From assembly GCF_041021895.1 (NCBI RefSeq), contig NZ_CP157428.1, positions 868,001 to 932,000 on the forward strand: a stretch of 64,000 bases of DNA, read 5' to 3'. This document shows, piece by piece, positions 16,564 to 26,019 of the stretch. Every line of letters begins with the position of its first letter. Position 1 is the first letter of the stretch. The stretch comes from Acinetobacter sp. XH1741 (GTDB lineage Bacteria > Pseudomonadota > Gammaproteobacteria > Pseudomonadales > Moraxellaceae). The notes beneath the pieces are model-generated. The model was not told the DNA's origin. It ran no database searches and worked only from the letters and a program-made list of their open reading frames with translations. A program made the position numbers and the translations under genes.

Positions 16564-17478
16564 ATGTCTCCCCGTAAGCAAGGTTATTTTTTTGTATTGG
16601 TGACCATGTGCATTTGGGGTGGGTTTACGCTTTTTGCCCGTTTAAATGCACAGTGGCACATCAGTGCTTGGGACATTGCCGCACTGCGCTTTGCTATAGC
16701 TTTCCTCATTTTAATGCCTATCTTAATTTATAAAAAAGATCTCGCTTTTTTATGGAGTAAGCATGCGGTTATTTTAGCGCTCATTGGCGGTGTCATCTAT
16801 TGTCTGACCGTTTACACAGCTTTTCTTTATGCACCAGCTGCACATGCTGCAATATTTTTAAATGGCTGCATACCCATCTGTACCGCGATAGCTGCTTATA
16901 TTTTATTTAGACAACCGTTTGATAAACACACATGGGCTAGTCTCGCCATCATGATCGCTGCTTTAGCACTCATGAGCGCTTTGATGCTACGTACAAGTAC
17001 CTCTGCGTTTGGAATTGGAGACTTACTGCTTTTTATTAGCGCGATTTGGTGGGGCATCTTCACTGTATTACTTAAACAGTGGAAATTGTCTGCTTGGCAC
17101 TCTATGGCCAGTGTGGCAATTTGGTCAGCAATCATTTACTTGCCTATCTATGTTTTATTTTTGCCTAAGCATTTCATAGAAGTAGATCCTGTACATTTGG
17201 CTGTACAGGGTATTTTTCATGGCGTATTTGTCGTGATTATTGCGACATTAACCTATGTTGCGGCTATTCAAAGACTAGGGGCTTTTAAAACCGGAAGTAT
17301 TGTGACTCTGGCACCTTTTATTGCTGCTATTTTAGCGGTGCCTTTACTTGGTGAGTCATTAAGCCCATCAATTGTGGTGGGCTTGGTTGGCATGGGAGTG
17401 GGTGCTTTACAACCCTGGCGCTGGTTTAGACAAGACAGTTTGGAACAAAAGATTAAGCAGCAAAAGCAACAAAATTAG
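16564..17478 (+). CDS. EamA-family (DMT superfamily) permease
   Basis: This 304-residue protein has about ten hydrophobic helices in two five-helix repeats, starting with GYFFVLVTMCIWGGFTLFAR. The second repeat starts near 150 (GDLLLFISAIWWGIFTVLLK). EamA proteins of the drug/metabolite transporter superfamily export metabolites such as amino acids. The substrate cannot be told. Its stop overlaps the convergent coaE stop by 4 nt (17475-17478), so no terminator fits between them. Confidence 0.87.
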   Translation: MSPRKQGYFFVLVTMCIWGGFTLFARLNAQWHISAWDIAALRFAIAFLILMPILIYKKDLAFLWSKHAVILALIGGVIYCLTVYTAFLYAPAAHAAIFLNGCIPICTAIAAYILFRQPFDKHTWASLAIMIAALALMSALMLRTSTSAFGIGDLLLFISAIWWGIFTVLLKQWKLSAWHSMASVAIWSAIIYLPIYVLFLPKHFIEVDPVHLAVQGIFHGVFVVIIATLTYVAAIQRLGAFKTGSIVTLAPFIAAILAVPLLGESLSPSIVVGLVGMGVGALQPWRWFRQDSLEQKIKQQKQQN

Positions 17479-18071
17479 TTTGCACGTTTCAAATAGCTTT
17501 GATGTAAAGGTTCTAACTGCTGATATAAATGCTCAAGTAAACCATCATTAAACACTATGTCATTTGCAAGCTCACGTTTTCGATCACGTGGCATTTGTGC
17601 CGCTATAATTTTCTGGATTTGTTCTTGGTTTTGCCCATCGCGTTGACTTGCACGTTGAATTTGAGTTTGTTCACTCGCATCAACCAGTAGCGTGTGATTG
17701 ACCAACTCATGTTGGTTGGTTTCAAAAAGTAATGGTGAAACTAAAATCACGTAGGGACTTTTGGGATTTTGTAGCTGTTGAATAATAGATTGGCGAATGG
17801 CTGGATGTGTAATTTTTTCAAGTGTTTGTCTTGCTTCCGGATTTTGGAAAATATATTCACGTAAGGCACGACGGTCCAAACATCCATCAGGTTGAAGGAC
17901 CCAATCTCCAAAAGTTTGTTGTATCTGTTGAAGAGCGGGTTGGCCTTTTTCAACGACTTCACGAGCAACAATATCGGCATCGACGACTTGGATTCCTTGG
18001 GACTCAAACCATTGTGTTGCAGCAGATTTTCCACTGCCAATACCACCTGTGATTCCCAAAATAAACGCCAT
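17475..18071 (-). CDS. coaE: Dephospho-CoA kinase
   Basis: This enzyme catalyses the last step of coenzyme A synthesis, phosphorylating the 3'-OH of dephospho-CoA. It has 198 residues. P-loop GGIGSGKS is at residues 9-16, followed by VVDADIVAREV and the LID-like region ERASQRDGQ/AAQMPRDRKRELAND. It is downstream of pilD with 1 nt between, the pilBCD-coaE order known from Pseudomonas. Confidence 0.95.
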   Translation of the reverse strand: MAFILGITGGIGSGKSAATQWFESQGIQVVDADIVAREVVEKGQPALQQIQQTFGDWVLQPDGCLDRRALREYIFQNPEARQTLEKITHPAIRQSIIQQLQNPKSPYVILVSPLLFETNQHELVNHTLLVDASEQTQIQRASQRDGQNQEQIQKIIAAQMPRDRKRELANDIVFNDGLLEHLYQQLEPLHQSYLKRAN

Positions 18072-18072
18072 C

Positions 18073-18933
18073 TTAACCTCCCAAATAAATTTTCATAATC
18101 TGGTCACCCCATAAAAAGGCAACCCAACCAGCAATCGCAATATATGGTCCAAAAGCAAAAGGCTGATTTTCATTACGTAACTTTAATAAAATGATGCCAA
18201 TAATTGCACCTAGTAAAGATGACAATAGCACAATTAACGGTAGCATCAATGGCCCCATCCATGCCCCTAAAGCTGCAAGTAACTTAAAGTCGCCGTAGCC
18301 CATACCTTCTTTGCCAGTAATCACTTTAAATAAGTAATACACAATCCAAAGACATAAAAAACCAATTAAATATCCCCAAATCGCTGAGCTAGGTGAGGTG
18401 TAAATATTAAAGGTGTTAATGCCTAAGCCGAGTGCAGCCAAAGGTAAGGTAAAGCGATCGGGTAATAACTGCGTATCGAAATCAATAAAGGTAAGGGCAA
18501 TTAGTACCCAGGTAAGAACGAGTCCCCAAAGCATTTGTATAGTTGGGCCAAATACCATGACCACTACCAGTGAACATAGCATGGTAAGTAGTTCAACAGC
18601 TGGATAACGTATGCTAATCGGGTGCTGACATTGCCCGCACTTTCCTCTTAACACTAGCCAGCTTATGACAGGAATGTTTTGATACCAACGAATGGGGTGG
18701 TGGCACTCAGGACATGATGAAGCAGGCTTACTTAATGTCAGCTTTGCATGGTCAATAACAGGCTGCTCAGGGTTGAGTAGCATTTGGCATTCTTGCTGCC
18801 AGTCTTGTTCCATCATTTTTGGCGTGCGATAAATCACCACATTCAGGAAGCTACCAATACATAGGCTCACAAGTGCAACTGCAATATAGAGTGCAGTTAA
18901 GTTTTGAATAAAATAAGCAATAATTTCTTGCAT
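18073..18933 (-). CDS. pilD: Type IV prepilin peptidase / N-methyltransferase
   Basis: This integral inner-membrane aspartyl protease cleaves prepilin leaders and methylates the new N-terminus. It has 286 residues. A zinc-binding tetracysteine lies in the cytoplasmic loop (C74, C77, C99, C102). Catalytic aspartates fall in FDTQLLPD (about 152-159) and GMGYGDFKLL (D216). About eight hydrophobic helices are present. The ATG overlaps the last base of pilC. It also serves type II secretion pseudopilins in related species. Confidence 0.95.
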   Translation of the reverse strand: MQEIIAYFIQNLTALYIAVALVSLCIGSFLNVVIYRTPKMMEQDWQQECQMLLNPEQPVIDHAKLTLSKPASSCPECHHPIRWYQNIPVISWLVLRGKCGQCQHPISIRYPAVELLTMLCSLVVVMVFGPTIQMLWGLVLTWVLIALTFIDFDTQLLPDRFTLPLAALGLGINTFNIYTSPSSAIWGYLIGFLCLWIVYYLFKVITGKEGMGYGDFKLLAALGAWMGPLMLPLIVLLSSLLGAIIGIILLKLRNENQPFAFGPYIAIAGWVAFLWGDQIMKIYLGG

Positions 18934-20159
18934 TATACAACTGAGCCCATTTGGAAAATTGGAAGATACATCGCAATCACTAGACCGCCTACAAGCACCC
19001 CTAAAATTGCCATGATTAAAGGTTCCATCATTGCAGTTAAACCATCAACGGCATTATCAACTTCATTTTCATAATAGGTGGCAACTTTATCTAGCATGCT
19101 GTCTAAAGCACCAGATTCTTCACCAATTGCAACCATTTGTATAGCCATAGATGGAAAACGGTTAGATATACGCATGGCAAACTGAAGTTGTTGTCCTGTT
19201 GCAACATCTTCACGAATTTTCATAACGGCTTTCTCATAGATAACATTGTTGGTTGCGCCAGCAGTCGACTCAAGTGCATCAATGAGTGGAACACCTGCTG
19301 CAAATGTTGTAGCAAGTGTACGGCTATAACGAGCAATAATTGCTTTATAAACCAAGTCCCCAAAAATAGGTAATTTAAGCGTGAGTTTATCTAAACCATC
19401 ACGAAACTTTTTACTGCGCTTTTTAGCTTCTAAAAAGGCAGCAATGATTGCACCAATCACAATAATCATAATGAACCAATATTCTTGCATCCACTTCGAC
19501 ATATTTACGACCATTTGCGTAAAGGCTGGTAGTTGTGCGCCGAAAGATGAAAAGAGATCTTGGAATACTGGAACTACTTTAACCATCAAAATGATGGTCA
19601 CCACAATCGCTACCACAATAACCGTGGCAGGGTACTTCATGGCTTTCTTGATTTTCTGTTTTAACAATTCACTTTTTTCTTTGTAAATTGCAACGCGGTC
19701 CAGCATTGTTTCAAGTGCACCTGATTGTTCACCAGATTCTACAAGTGAACAAAATAGGTTATCGAAATGTTGATGATATTTTCTTAAAGCTGAGGCAAAA
19801 GTACTACCACCTTCGACTTCACCTTTAATGCCAAGTACCACCTCACGCATGGCTGGATTTTCCAAACCTTCGGCAACAATTTCAAAACCTTGTACGAGGG
19901 GTACACCCGCTTTCATCATGGTCGCAAGTTGTCGAGTAAAAATCGTAATATCAAGTGTTGATACTTTTTTCTTAAACAAACCTTCAAGAATATTTTTACG
20001 CTTTTCACGAATAGTTCGAACAGTGACACCTTGTTTGCGTAAGGTCACTTTAGCTAAAGCCATATTTTTAGCCGGAAGTTCTCCCTTAATTTTTACGCCC
20101 TTACGGTCAACCCCTTCATAAGCAAAAGTCGGCATCATTTGTGCCTTTTTGACAGCCAT
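18933..20159 (-). CDS. pilC: Type IV pilus inner-membrane platform protein PilC
   Basis: This 408-residue protein is the polytopic platform that couples the PilB/PilT motors to pilin assembly. Two GspF/PilC domains (about 75-200 and 280-400) each include a FTRQLATMMKAGVPLVQGFE or YSRTLATTFAAGVPLIDALE motif. Three membrane helices are seen at about 180-200, 225-245 and 380-400. It is flanked by pilB and pilD in one transcript. Confidence 0.95.
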   Translation of the reverse strand: MAVKKAQMMPTFAYEGVDRKGVKIKGELPAKNMALAKVTLRKQGVTVRTIREKRKNILEGLFKKKVSTLDITIFTRQLATMMKAGVPLVQGFEIVAEGLENPAMREVVLGIKGEVEGGSTFASALRKYHQHFDNLFCSLVESGEQSGALETMLDRVAIYKEKSELLKQKIKKAMKYPATVIVVAIVVTIILMVKVVPVFQDLFSSFGAQLPAFTQMVVNMSKWMQEYWFIMIIVIGAIIAAFLEAKKRSKKFRDGLDKLTLKLPIFGDLVYKAIIARYSRTLATTFAAGVPLIDALESTAGATNNVIYEKAVMKIREDVATGQQLQFAMRISNRFPSMAIQMVAIGEESGALDSMLDKVATYYENEVDNAVDGLTAMMEPLIMAILGVLVGGLVIAMYLPIFQMGSVV

Positions 20160-20186
20160 TAGATTATCCTTATTTTAAATAGTGTC

Positions 20187-21899
20187 TTATTCACTGGTTA
20201 CACGGTTAATTTCCTGTAAGGAAGTCACACCTTGCATCACCTTTTTTAAACCTGAACGACGTAGATTATTAAACCCCAATTTTTCAGAGGCAGCCGCGAT
20301 TTCTAGAGCGTTGCCATCTTCCATAATAATCTTGGAAATTTCAGGAGTAACTTTCATTACCTCATAAATACCCACACGACCTTTATAGCCTTCACGACAT
20401 TCAGGACAGCCAACAGGTTGAAAAACCCGAAAGTCTGGATGTGTTAAGTCTTGTTCGGTAAAGCCCATTTCTAATAGACTTTGTTTAGGAATATCAGCCG
20501 GTATCTTACATTGAGAACAAAGACGACGTGCTAAACGCTGTGCAATAACCAAGTTGACTGATGTTGCAATATTGAAAGACGGAACCCCCATATTACGTAG
20601 GCGTGTCAAGGTTTCTGGAGCACTGTTCGTATGCAGTGTTGACATGACCATGTGACCCGTTTGCGCAGCCTTAATTGCGATTTCTGCTGTTTCTAAGTCA
20701 CGAATCTCACCCACCATAATAATGTCGGGGTCTTGACGTAAAAAAGATTTAAGTGCGGCAGCAAAAGTAAGGCCAACTTTTGGGTTCACGTTAACCTGAT
20801 TAATACCTTCTAAGTTAATTTCTACCGGATCTTCGGCAGTAGAAATATTGGAACTTTCAGTATTTAAAATATTCAAGCCCGTATATAAAGATACGGTTTT
20901 ACCGGAACCTGTGGGTCCAGTAATTAAAAGCATGCCTTGTGGCTTATCTAAAGCCTCCATAAACAAAGCTTTTTGTTCTTCTTCATAGCCCAAGGCATCA
21001 ATACCCAGCATTGCACTAGATGGATCAAGAATACGTAGAACTAACTTTTCACCAAATAAAGTAGGGAGTGAGTTCACACGAAAATCAATGGCCTTGGTTT
21101 TTGATAGCTTAAGCTTGATACGACCATCTTGTGGAACACGTTTTTCAGAAATGTCCATTTGAGACATGACTTTTAAACGCGAAGCCAAGCGGTTTGCCAG
21201 TTGTAAAGGGGGATTAGCAATTTGACGTAATACCCCATCGACACGATAACGTACCCGATAAGACTTTTCATACGGTTCAAAATGTAAATCCGAAGCACCC
21301 ATACGAATGGCATCAATCAATAACTTATTAATATATTTTACGATCGGTGCTTCATCGCCTTGTGGCGTTTCTTCTTCATCTTCTTGAGTGGTAGGACCAT
21401 CAAGACTGACGTCGAGATCAAACTCTTCATCACTAAATTCAAAGCCGCTTTCTTCTGCAAAATGCTGACCTAAAACTTTTTCAAGTTTATGGTACTCAAC
21501 AATGACAGGTTCAACGAGCAATTTACTGTTAAAACGGATTGCATCAATCGCTTCAATATTACTTGGATTGCTCGTCGCGACATATAGAATTTGCCCTCTT
21601 TGAATCAGGGGCAAAACTCGATGCTTTAAAACCAGTTTTTGATCGACCAAATCTTTGGGAATCTGAGAAGTGTCATAAACATCCAGATCGAAATATGGTT
21701 CGGCGAACTCAGCAGAAATTGTTTCAGCCAATAAAGAAGGGGAGAGATGAACCTCTTCAATTAAATATGCGACTATATCCTGCTTAGCTCTTTTTGCTGC
21801 ATCTAATGCAGTTTGCATGGTCGCTGCCGACACATGCTTTTCTTCGACTAAACGTCGAAAAAACCCCGTAAATTTTGGAGATGTTTGTAATGCTGACAT
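20187..21899 (-). CDS. pilB: Type IV pilus extension ATPase PilB
   Basis: This hexameric cytoplasmic ATPase powers pilus extension. It has 570 residues. An N-terminal MshEN/T2SSE_N domain (about 10-150) is followed by an acidic linker. The ATPase domain has Walker A GPTGSGKT at 328-335, the Asp box, Walker B (IIMVGEIRDLETAEIA) and the His box (HTNSAPETLTRL). The zinc tetracysteine CSQC...CPEC is near 460-500. It is first gene of pilB-pilC-pilD-coaE. The pilin gene is not in the window. Confidence 0.96.
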   Translation of the reverse strand: MSALQTSPKFTGFFRRLVEEKHVSAATMQTALDAAKRAKQDIVAYLIEEVHLSPSLLAETISAEFAEPYFDLDVYDTSQIPKDLVDQKLVLKHRVLPLIQRGQILYVATSNPSNIEAIDAIRFNSKLLVEPVIVEYHKLEKVLGQHFAEESGFEFSDEEFDLDVSLDGPTTQEDEEETPQGDEAPIVKYINKLLIDAIRMGASDLHFEPYEKSYRVRYRVDGVLRQIANPPLQLANRLASRLKVMSQMDISEKRVPQDGRIKLKLSKTKAIDFRVNSLPTLFGEKLVLRILDPSSAMLGIDALGYEEEQKALFMEALDKPQGMLLITGPTGSGKTVSLYTGLNILNTESSNISTAEDPVEINLEGINQVNVNPKVGLTFAAALKSFLRQDPDIIMVGEIRDLETAEIAIKAAQTGHMVMSTLHTNSAPETLTRLRNMGVPSFNIATSVNLVIAQRLARRLCSQCKIPADIPKQSLLEMGFTEQDLTHPDFRVFQPVGCPECREGYKGRVGIYEVMKVTPEISKIIMEDGNALEIAAASEKLGFNNLRRSGLKKVMQGVTSLQEINRVTSE

Positions 21900-22189
21900 C
21901 TGCCTGCCTATGCTAATGTGTTTATAATTGGTATAGGAAAAATTATACTTTTGTTATGTAAAAATACTACCTTAGAAAGTGTTGCTCTAGTCCTAATCAG
22001 CTTATTAAAGCTTGAACTAGTCGAAGTTTTTATAGATTAATTTTTAAAATGTTCAACTTGGAACGCTATAAAGTTTTTTCTTAATTTCAAACACTAGAAA
22101 AGATATCAGTATTCCCATTAAAGAAAAGTATCTGAAATTTGTATAAATGCGTGTAGAATGTGCTGCATTTTTGATGAAAGGTGAGCAGT

Positions 22190-22984
22190 ATGTCGGGTAC
22201 GACAATTACGCCTTGGGTAGTTGGCAACTGGAAAATGAACCCAGTGCGTGCTAACGCCAACCAACTTATAGAAGAATTTAAACAATTATTGCAACAAAAC
22301 CAAATTGCAGATGAAAGCTGCCATGTGGGCGTTGCTCCTGTTTCTATTGCACTGACAACAGTACAGGCACAGTTACAGGATGCTGCAAGAACAGTATATA
22401 CAGTTGCACAAGACGTATCTCGTGTTGCAGGTACGGGTGCTTATACTGGCGAAGTCAGTGCAGAATTATTAAAAGACAGCCAGATTGATTTTGTACTGGT
22501 TGGGCACTCTGAACGTCGTGATATTTTTGGCGATAACGTTGAAATTTTGAAGGCGAAACTCCAAAATGCATTAAATGCAGGCTTAACTGTCATTTATTGT
22601 GTTGGCGAAAGTCTTGATCAGCGCGAACAGGGCCAAGCAGAGCAGGTTGTTTTACAACAAATTTGTGATATTGCTCCTGTAGTAACGGCAGAACAATGGC
22701 AAAAACAAATTGTCATTGCTTATGAACCAATTTGGGCTATTGGTACAGGTAAAACAGCTTCGCCACAAGATGCTCAAGCGATGCATGCTAAAATTCGTGA
22801 AGGTTTATGCCAGCTCACACCAGCAGGTTCAGGCATTGCTATTTTATATGGCGGTAGTGTAAAAGCTGAAAATGCTGTTGAGTTAGCTGCGTGCCCAGAT
22901 ATTAATGGTGCGTTGGTGGGTGGTGCTTCATTAAATGCAGCATCTTTTTATCAGATTGTACAAGCCTTCGCGCAAAGCAAATAA
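22190..22984 (+). CDS. tpiA: Triosephosphate isomerase
   Basis: This TIM-barrel enzyme interconverts dihydroxyacetone phosphate and glyceraldehyde 3-phosphate. It has 264 residues from ATG 22190, which has AAGGTGAG five bases before it; GTG 22181 would add three. Catalytic residues are visible: N13 and K15 in GNWKMN, His in LVGHSERR (about 97), and Glu in [11 protein letters not shown] (about 170). The phosphate-binding loop is [12 protein letters not shown] probable -10 TAGAAT lies at 22154-22159. secG follows after 12 nt. Confidence 0.96.
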   Translation: MSGTTITPWVVGNWKMNPVRANANQLIEEFKQLLQQNQIADESCHVGVAPVSIALTTVQAQLQDAARTVYTVAQDVSRVAGTGAYTGEVSAELLKDSQIDFVLVGHSERRDIFGDNVEILKAKLQNALNAGLTVIYCVGESLDQREQGQAEQVVLQQICDIAPVVTAEQWQKQIVIAYEPIWAIGTGKTASPQDAQAMHAKIREGLCQLTPAGSGIAILYGGSVKAENAVELAACPDINGALVGGASLNAASFYQIVQAFAQSK

Positions 22985-22996
22985 CGAGGATAGGGT

Positions 22997-23326
22997 ATGC
23001 ACTCTTTTGTACTTGTTGTACATATTATTTTAGCGGTACTGATGATTGCATTGATTTTAGTGCAACATGGTAAAGGCGCAGATGCCGGAGCTTCATTTGG
23101 TGGTGGCGGTGCAGCAACTGTATTTGGTGCATCTGGTTCAGGTAATTTCCTTACCCGCCTTACAGCTGTTTTAACAGCATTGTTTTTTGTGACTAGTTTG
23201 ACTTTGGCTGTTTTTGCAAAAAAACAGACAACTGAAGCATATAGTTTGAAAACTGTACAAACTACAGCACCAGTTCAAACGACATCGCCTGAAACTTCAC
23301 CAAATGCACCAAAATCGAGTCAATAA
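22997..23326 (+). CDS. secG: Preprotein translocase subunit SecG
   Basis: This 109-residue accessory subunit of SecYEG has two transmembrane helices (about 3-23 and 50-72). Between them is the family motif ILVQHGKGADAGASFGGG and ATVFGASGSGNFLTR. The tail is Thr/Pro/Ser rich. tpiA-secG-tRNA-Leu is a conserved gammaproteobacterial order, and the tRNA follows about 55 bp later. Confidence 0.95.
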   Translation: MHSFVLVVHIILAVLMIALILVQHGKGADAGASFGGGGAATVFGASGSGNFLTRLTAVLTALFFVTSLTLAVFAKKQTTEAYSLKTVQTTAPVQTTSPETSPNAPKSSQ

Positions 23327-23382
23327 TTCGAAATAGGGCTTTCCTTTTGCAGTTGGAAGGACTAGAATGCGTCCCACAAGCT

Positions 23383-23467
23383 GCGGTGGTGGTGGAATTG
23401 GTAGACACGCTACCTTGAGGTGGTAGTGCCTTCGGGCGTGGGGGTTCAAGTCCCCCCTTCCGCACCA
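23383..23467 (+). tRNA. leuU: tRNA-Leu (GAG)
   Basis: This 85-nt type II tRNA has an encoded CCA. The anticodon stem CTACC/GGTAG presents GAG in TTGAGGT. The variable arm is TGCCTTCGGGCG, the T arm GGGGG-TTCAAGT-CCCCC. The D-arm GTGGAATTGGTAGACACG matches E. coli leuU. The acceptor GCGGTGG/CTTCCGC has a U5-U68 mismatch. Confidence 0.95.
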
Positions 23468-23505
23468 ACTTTGAACCAGAAAGTTGAGTGCAAGCAGTTT
23501 TTTGA

Positions 23506-23582
<77 letters not shown>

Positions 23583-23630
23583 ATTTGATTAAGGTGCAAC
23601 TTAATCAAGCGAATATTGGATAAGTTTACA

Positions 23631-23658
23631 TTGACTTTTTTCGATATTTGTATATAAT
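23631..23658 (+). promoter_or_regulatory. Promoter for the second initiator tRNA
   Basis: -35 TTGACT (23631-23636), 16-bp spacer and a consensus -10 TATAAT (23653-23658). It lies 12 bp before the tRNA and lets copy 2 be transcribed independently of copy 1. Confidence 0.75.
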
Positions 23659-23670
23659 TTTGCACGTTGA

Positions 23671-23747
<77 letters not shown>

Positions 23748-23760
23748 AGTTTCTTAAAAG

Positions 23761-23785
23761 AGGCTCACAGACAGGTGGGCCTTTT
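23761..23785 (+). terminator. Terminator after the initiator tRNA
   Basis: AGGCTCAC pairs with GTGGGCCT (one G-U) around a 6-nt loop and TTTTT follows. Confidence 0.75.
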
Positions 23786-23818
23786 TGCACAGTGGACTAT
23801 TGTTTTCTGTGCTACATA

Positions 23819-23840
23819 GGGGCGATTAACGCCCTTTTTT
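23819..23840 (+). terminator. Second terminator before the rimP operon
   Basis: GGGCG and CGCCC pair around ATTAA, followed by T6. It insulates the tRNA transcript from rimP. Confidence 0.75.
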
Positions 23841-23879
23841 ATTGGTTATCGTATCGCTATCGTGTAGTGTCGACATCAA

Positions 23880-23908
23880 TTGGTCAAATAGTCATGCTTC
23901 ACTATAGT
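23880..23908 (+). promoter_or_regulatory. Promoter of the rimP-nusA-infB-rbfA operon
   Basis: -35 TTGGTC (23880-23885), 17-bp spacer and -10 TATAGT (23903-23908). A small inverted repeat (TCGGTT/AACCGA, about 23917-23933) lies in the leader before rimP. Confidence 0.6.
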
Positions 23909-23962
23909 AGGTCTGTGTCGGTTAAAACAACCGATTGAATCGCACGAGAATGACGAGAGTAA

Positions 23963-24487
23963 ATGAAATTATCAAATAAATCCCAAGCATTGTATGACAT
24001 GATTGCTCCAGCGGTGCAAGCATGTGGTGTTGACCTGTGGGGAATTGAATTCCTTCCACAAGGTAAACGTTCATTATTGCGTATTTATATCGATAGACCA
24101 GTTGATGAAAATGCTGAGCCAGTGATTAATGAAGATGGTGAAGTAGAGCTAGGTCGTGGCATTGGTGTACAAGATTGTGTCCGTGTTACACAACAAGTCG
24201 GCGCAATGTTGGATGTTCATGATCCGATTTCAGGTGAGTACTCATTAGAAGTTTCTTCACCAGGTTGGGATCGTCCATTTTTTCAACTCGAACAGTTGCA
24301 AGGCTACATTGGTCAGCAGGTTGCTTTGCGTTTAATTGCAGCAGTAGAAAATCGTCGTAAATTTCAAGCAAAACTCCTTGCTGTAGACCTTGAAAAAGAA
24401 GAGATTCAGGTTGAAGTTGAAGGAAAGCATGTGCTTGATATCGACAGCAACAATATCGATAAAGCAAACTTGATCTATCAAGATTAA
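23963..24487 (+). CDS. rimP: Ribosome maturation factor RimP
   Basis: This 174-residue factor is needed for 30S subunit maturation. The N-terminal alpha/beta domain contains [23 protein letters not shown] and the conserved [19 protein letters not shown]...[13 protein letters not shown]. The C-terminal SH3-like domain spans about 100-174. First gene of rimP-nusA-infB-rbfA, with ATG 23963. Confidence 0.95.
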   Translation: MKLSNKSQALYDMIAPAVQACGVDLWGIEFLPQGKRSLLRIYIDRPVDENAEPVINEDGEVELGRGIGVQDCVRVTQQVGAMLDVHDPISGEYSLEVSSPGWDRPFFQLEQLQGYIGQQVALRLIAAVENRRKFQAKLLAVDLEKEEIQVEVEGKHVLDIDSNNIDKANLIYQD

Positions 24488-24524
24488 ATTTATTTAAATT
24501 ATATAAGAAATCGGTAGGTGACTT

Positions 24525-26009
24525 ATGGGCCGCGAAATTCTTACCGTTGTAGAAACGGTTAGTAATGAAAAAGGTGTTAGTCGTGAAGCGATCTTCGAGG
24601 CTTTAGAACAAGCTCTAGTTGCTGCAACGAAGAAAAGATTTTACGAAGGTACACATGCTGAAGAAGCTCAGCTTCGTGTAGAGATTGATCGTAAAACTGG
24701 TGATTACCGTACATTCCGTCAATGGACTGTTGTGGCAGATGAAGATCATGAAATGCCAGCTTGCCAAGATGCGATCTCTGATGTTGATCCATCTAAATGG
24801 TCAATTGGTGACGTGCGTGAACTCGAAGTAGAATCTATTGAGTTTGGCCGTATCGCTGCGCAAATTGCGAAACAAGTGATTGTACAAAAAATTCGTGAAG
24901 CTGAGCGTGCTTTAGTTGCTGATGCCTACGAGTCGAAAGTCGGTGAGTTGATTTACGGTGAAGTGAAAAAACAAACCAAAGATGGCTTTATTATTGACTT
25001 AGGTGATAACGCAGAAGCTTATCTTGCTCGCGAAGAAATGATTCCTAAAGAAATTCTTCGTCCAAAACAACGTGTAAACGCTATTTTATATAATGTTAAC
25101 CGTGAAGGTCGTGGCGCTCAGTTGTTGTTATCACGCGCTAAGCCTGAAATGTTAATTGCTTTAATGAAAAAAGAAATTCCTGAAATTTCTGAAGAAATTA
25201 TTGAAATTAAAGCAGCGGCACGTCAACCGGGTGTTCGTGCTAAAATTGCAGTGAAAACAAATGATCACCGTATTGACCCTGTAGGTGCATGTATTGGTAT
25301 GCGTGGTACACGTATCCAAGCTGTACAGCAAGAGTTAAATGGTGAACGTATTGATGTAGTGGTTTGGTCTGATGATCCAGCTCAATACATTGCAAGTGCA
25401 TTAGAACCAGCTGATGTTTCAGGCATCGTGCTTGATGAAGATGCAAGAAGTGCCGACATTATTTTTGCAACCAGCGATCAATTGGCTCGTGCGATTGGCT
25501 CTCAAGGTCAAAACGTTCGCTTAGCTTCTGATTTAACTGGCTACAAACTCGACATGATGCTTGAAGAAGAGTATCGTGCTCGTCAGCAAAATGAAGCTCA
25601 GCAATATCTCGACATGTTTGTATCACGTTTAGATATCGAAGAAGATTTAGCAATGGCATTGGTAGAAATGGGCTTCACTTCTTTAGAAGAGATTGCTTAT
25701 GTTCCTGCTGAAACTTTTGACGAAATTGAGCTTGATGCTGAATTGGTTGAGTTATTGCAAAGTCGTGCAAAAGAAGCAGCTCTTACTGATGCTTTGAAAC
25801 AGCAAGAAAATATTCAAGAACCGAGCGCAGACCTTCTCACTATGGAAGGCATGACTTCTGAGATCGCTTACTCGCTTGCCGCTCGCGGTATTATTACCGT
25901 TGATGATTTGGCAGATCAGGCTACTGACGATATCTCTGATATTGAAGGTCTTGGTCATGAAAAAGCAGGTCAATTGATCATGAAAGCTCGCGAATCATGG
26001 TTTAACTAG
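24525..26009 (+). CDS. nusA: Transcription termination/antitermination factor NusA
   Basis: This RNA polymerase-binding elongation factor has 494 residues. The N-terminal polymerase-binding domain spans 1-130. S1 domain is at about 135-200 (GEVKKQTKDGFIIDLGDNAEAYL). Two KH domains at about 230-345 hold VGACIGMRGTRIQ and ARAIGSQGQNVRLAS. Two acidic C-terminal repeats with helix-hairpin-helix character (ALVEMGFTSLEEIAYVP, SLAARGIITVDDLADQ) end the protein, as in E. coli. Confidence 0.97.
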   Translation: MGREILTVVETVSNEKGVSREAIFEALEQALVAATKKRFYEGTHAEEAQLRVEIDRKTGDYRTFRQWTVVADEDHEMPACQDAISDVDPSKWSIGDVRELEVESIEFGRIAAQIAKQVIVQKIREAERALVADAYESKVGELIYGEVKKQTKDGFIIDLGDNAEAYLAREEMIPKEILRPKQRVNAILYNVNREGRGAQLLLSRAKPEMLIALMKKEIPEISEEIIEIKAAARQPGVRAKIAVKTNDHRIDPVGACIGMRGTRIQAVQQELNGERIDVVVWSDDPAQYIASALEPADVSGIVLDEDARSADIIFATSDQLARAIGSQGQNVRLASDLTGYKLDMMLEEEYRARQQNEAQQYLDMFVSRLDIEEDLAMALVEMGFTSLEEIAYVPAETFDEIELDAELVELLQSRAKEAALTDALKQQENIQEPSADLLTMEGMTSEIAYSLAARGIITVDDLADQATDDISDIEGLGHEKAGQLIMKARESWFN

Positions 26010-26019
26010 GAGATGAAAT

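Noticed and set aside
17747..18046. 99-residue minus-strand ORF in coaE
   Set aside because: Out-of-frame reading within coaE, whose P-loop and other motifs are intact.
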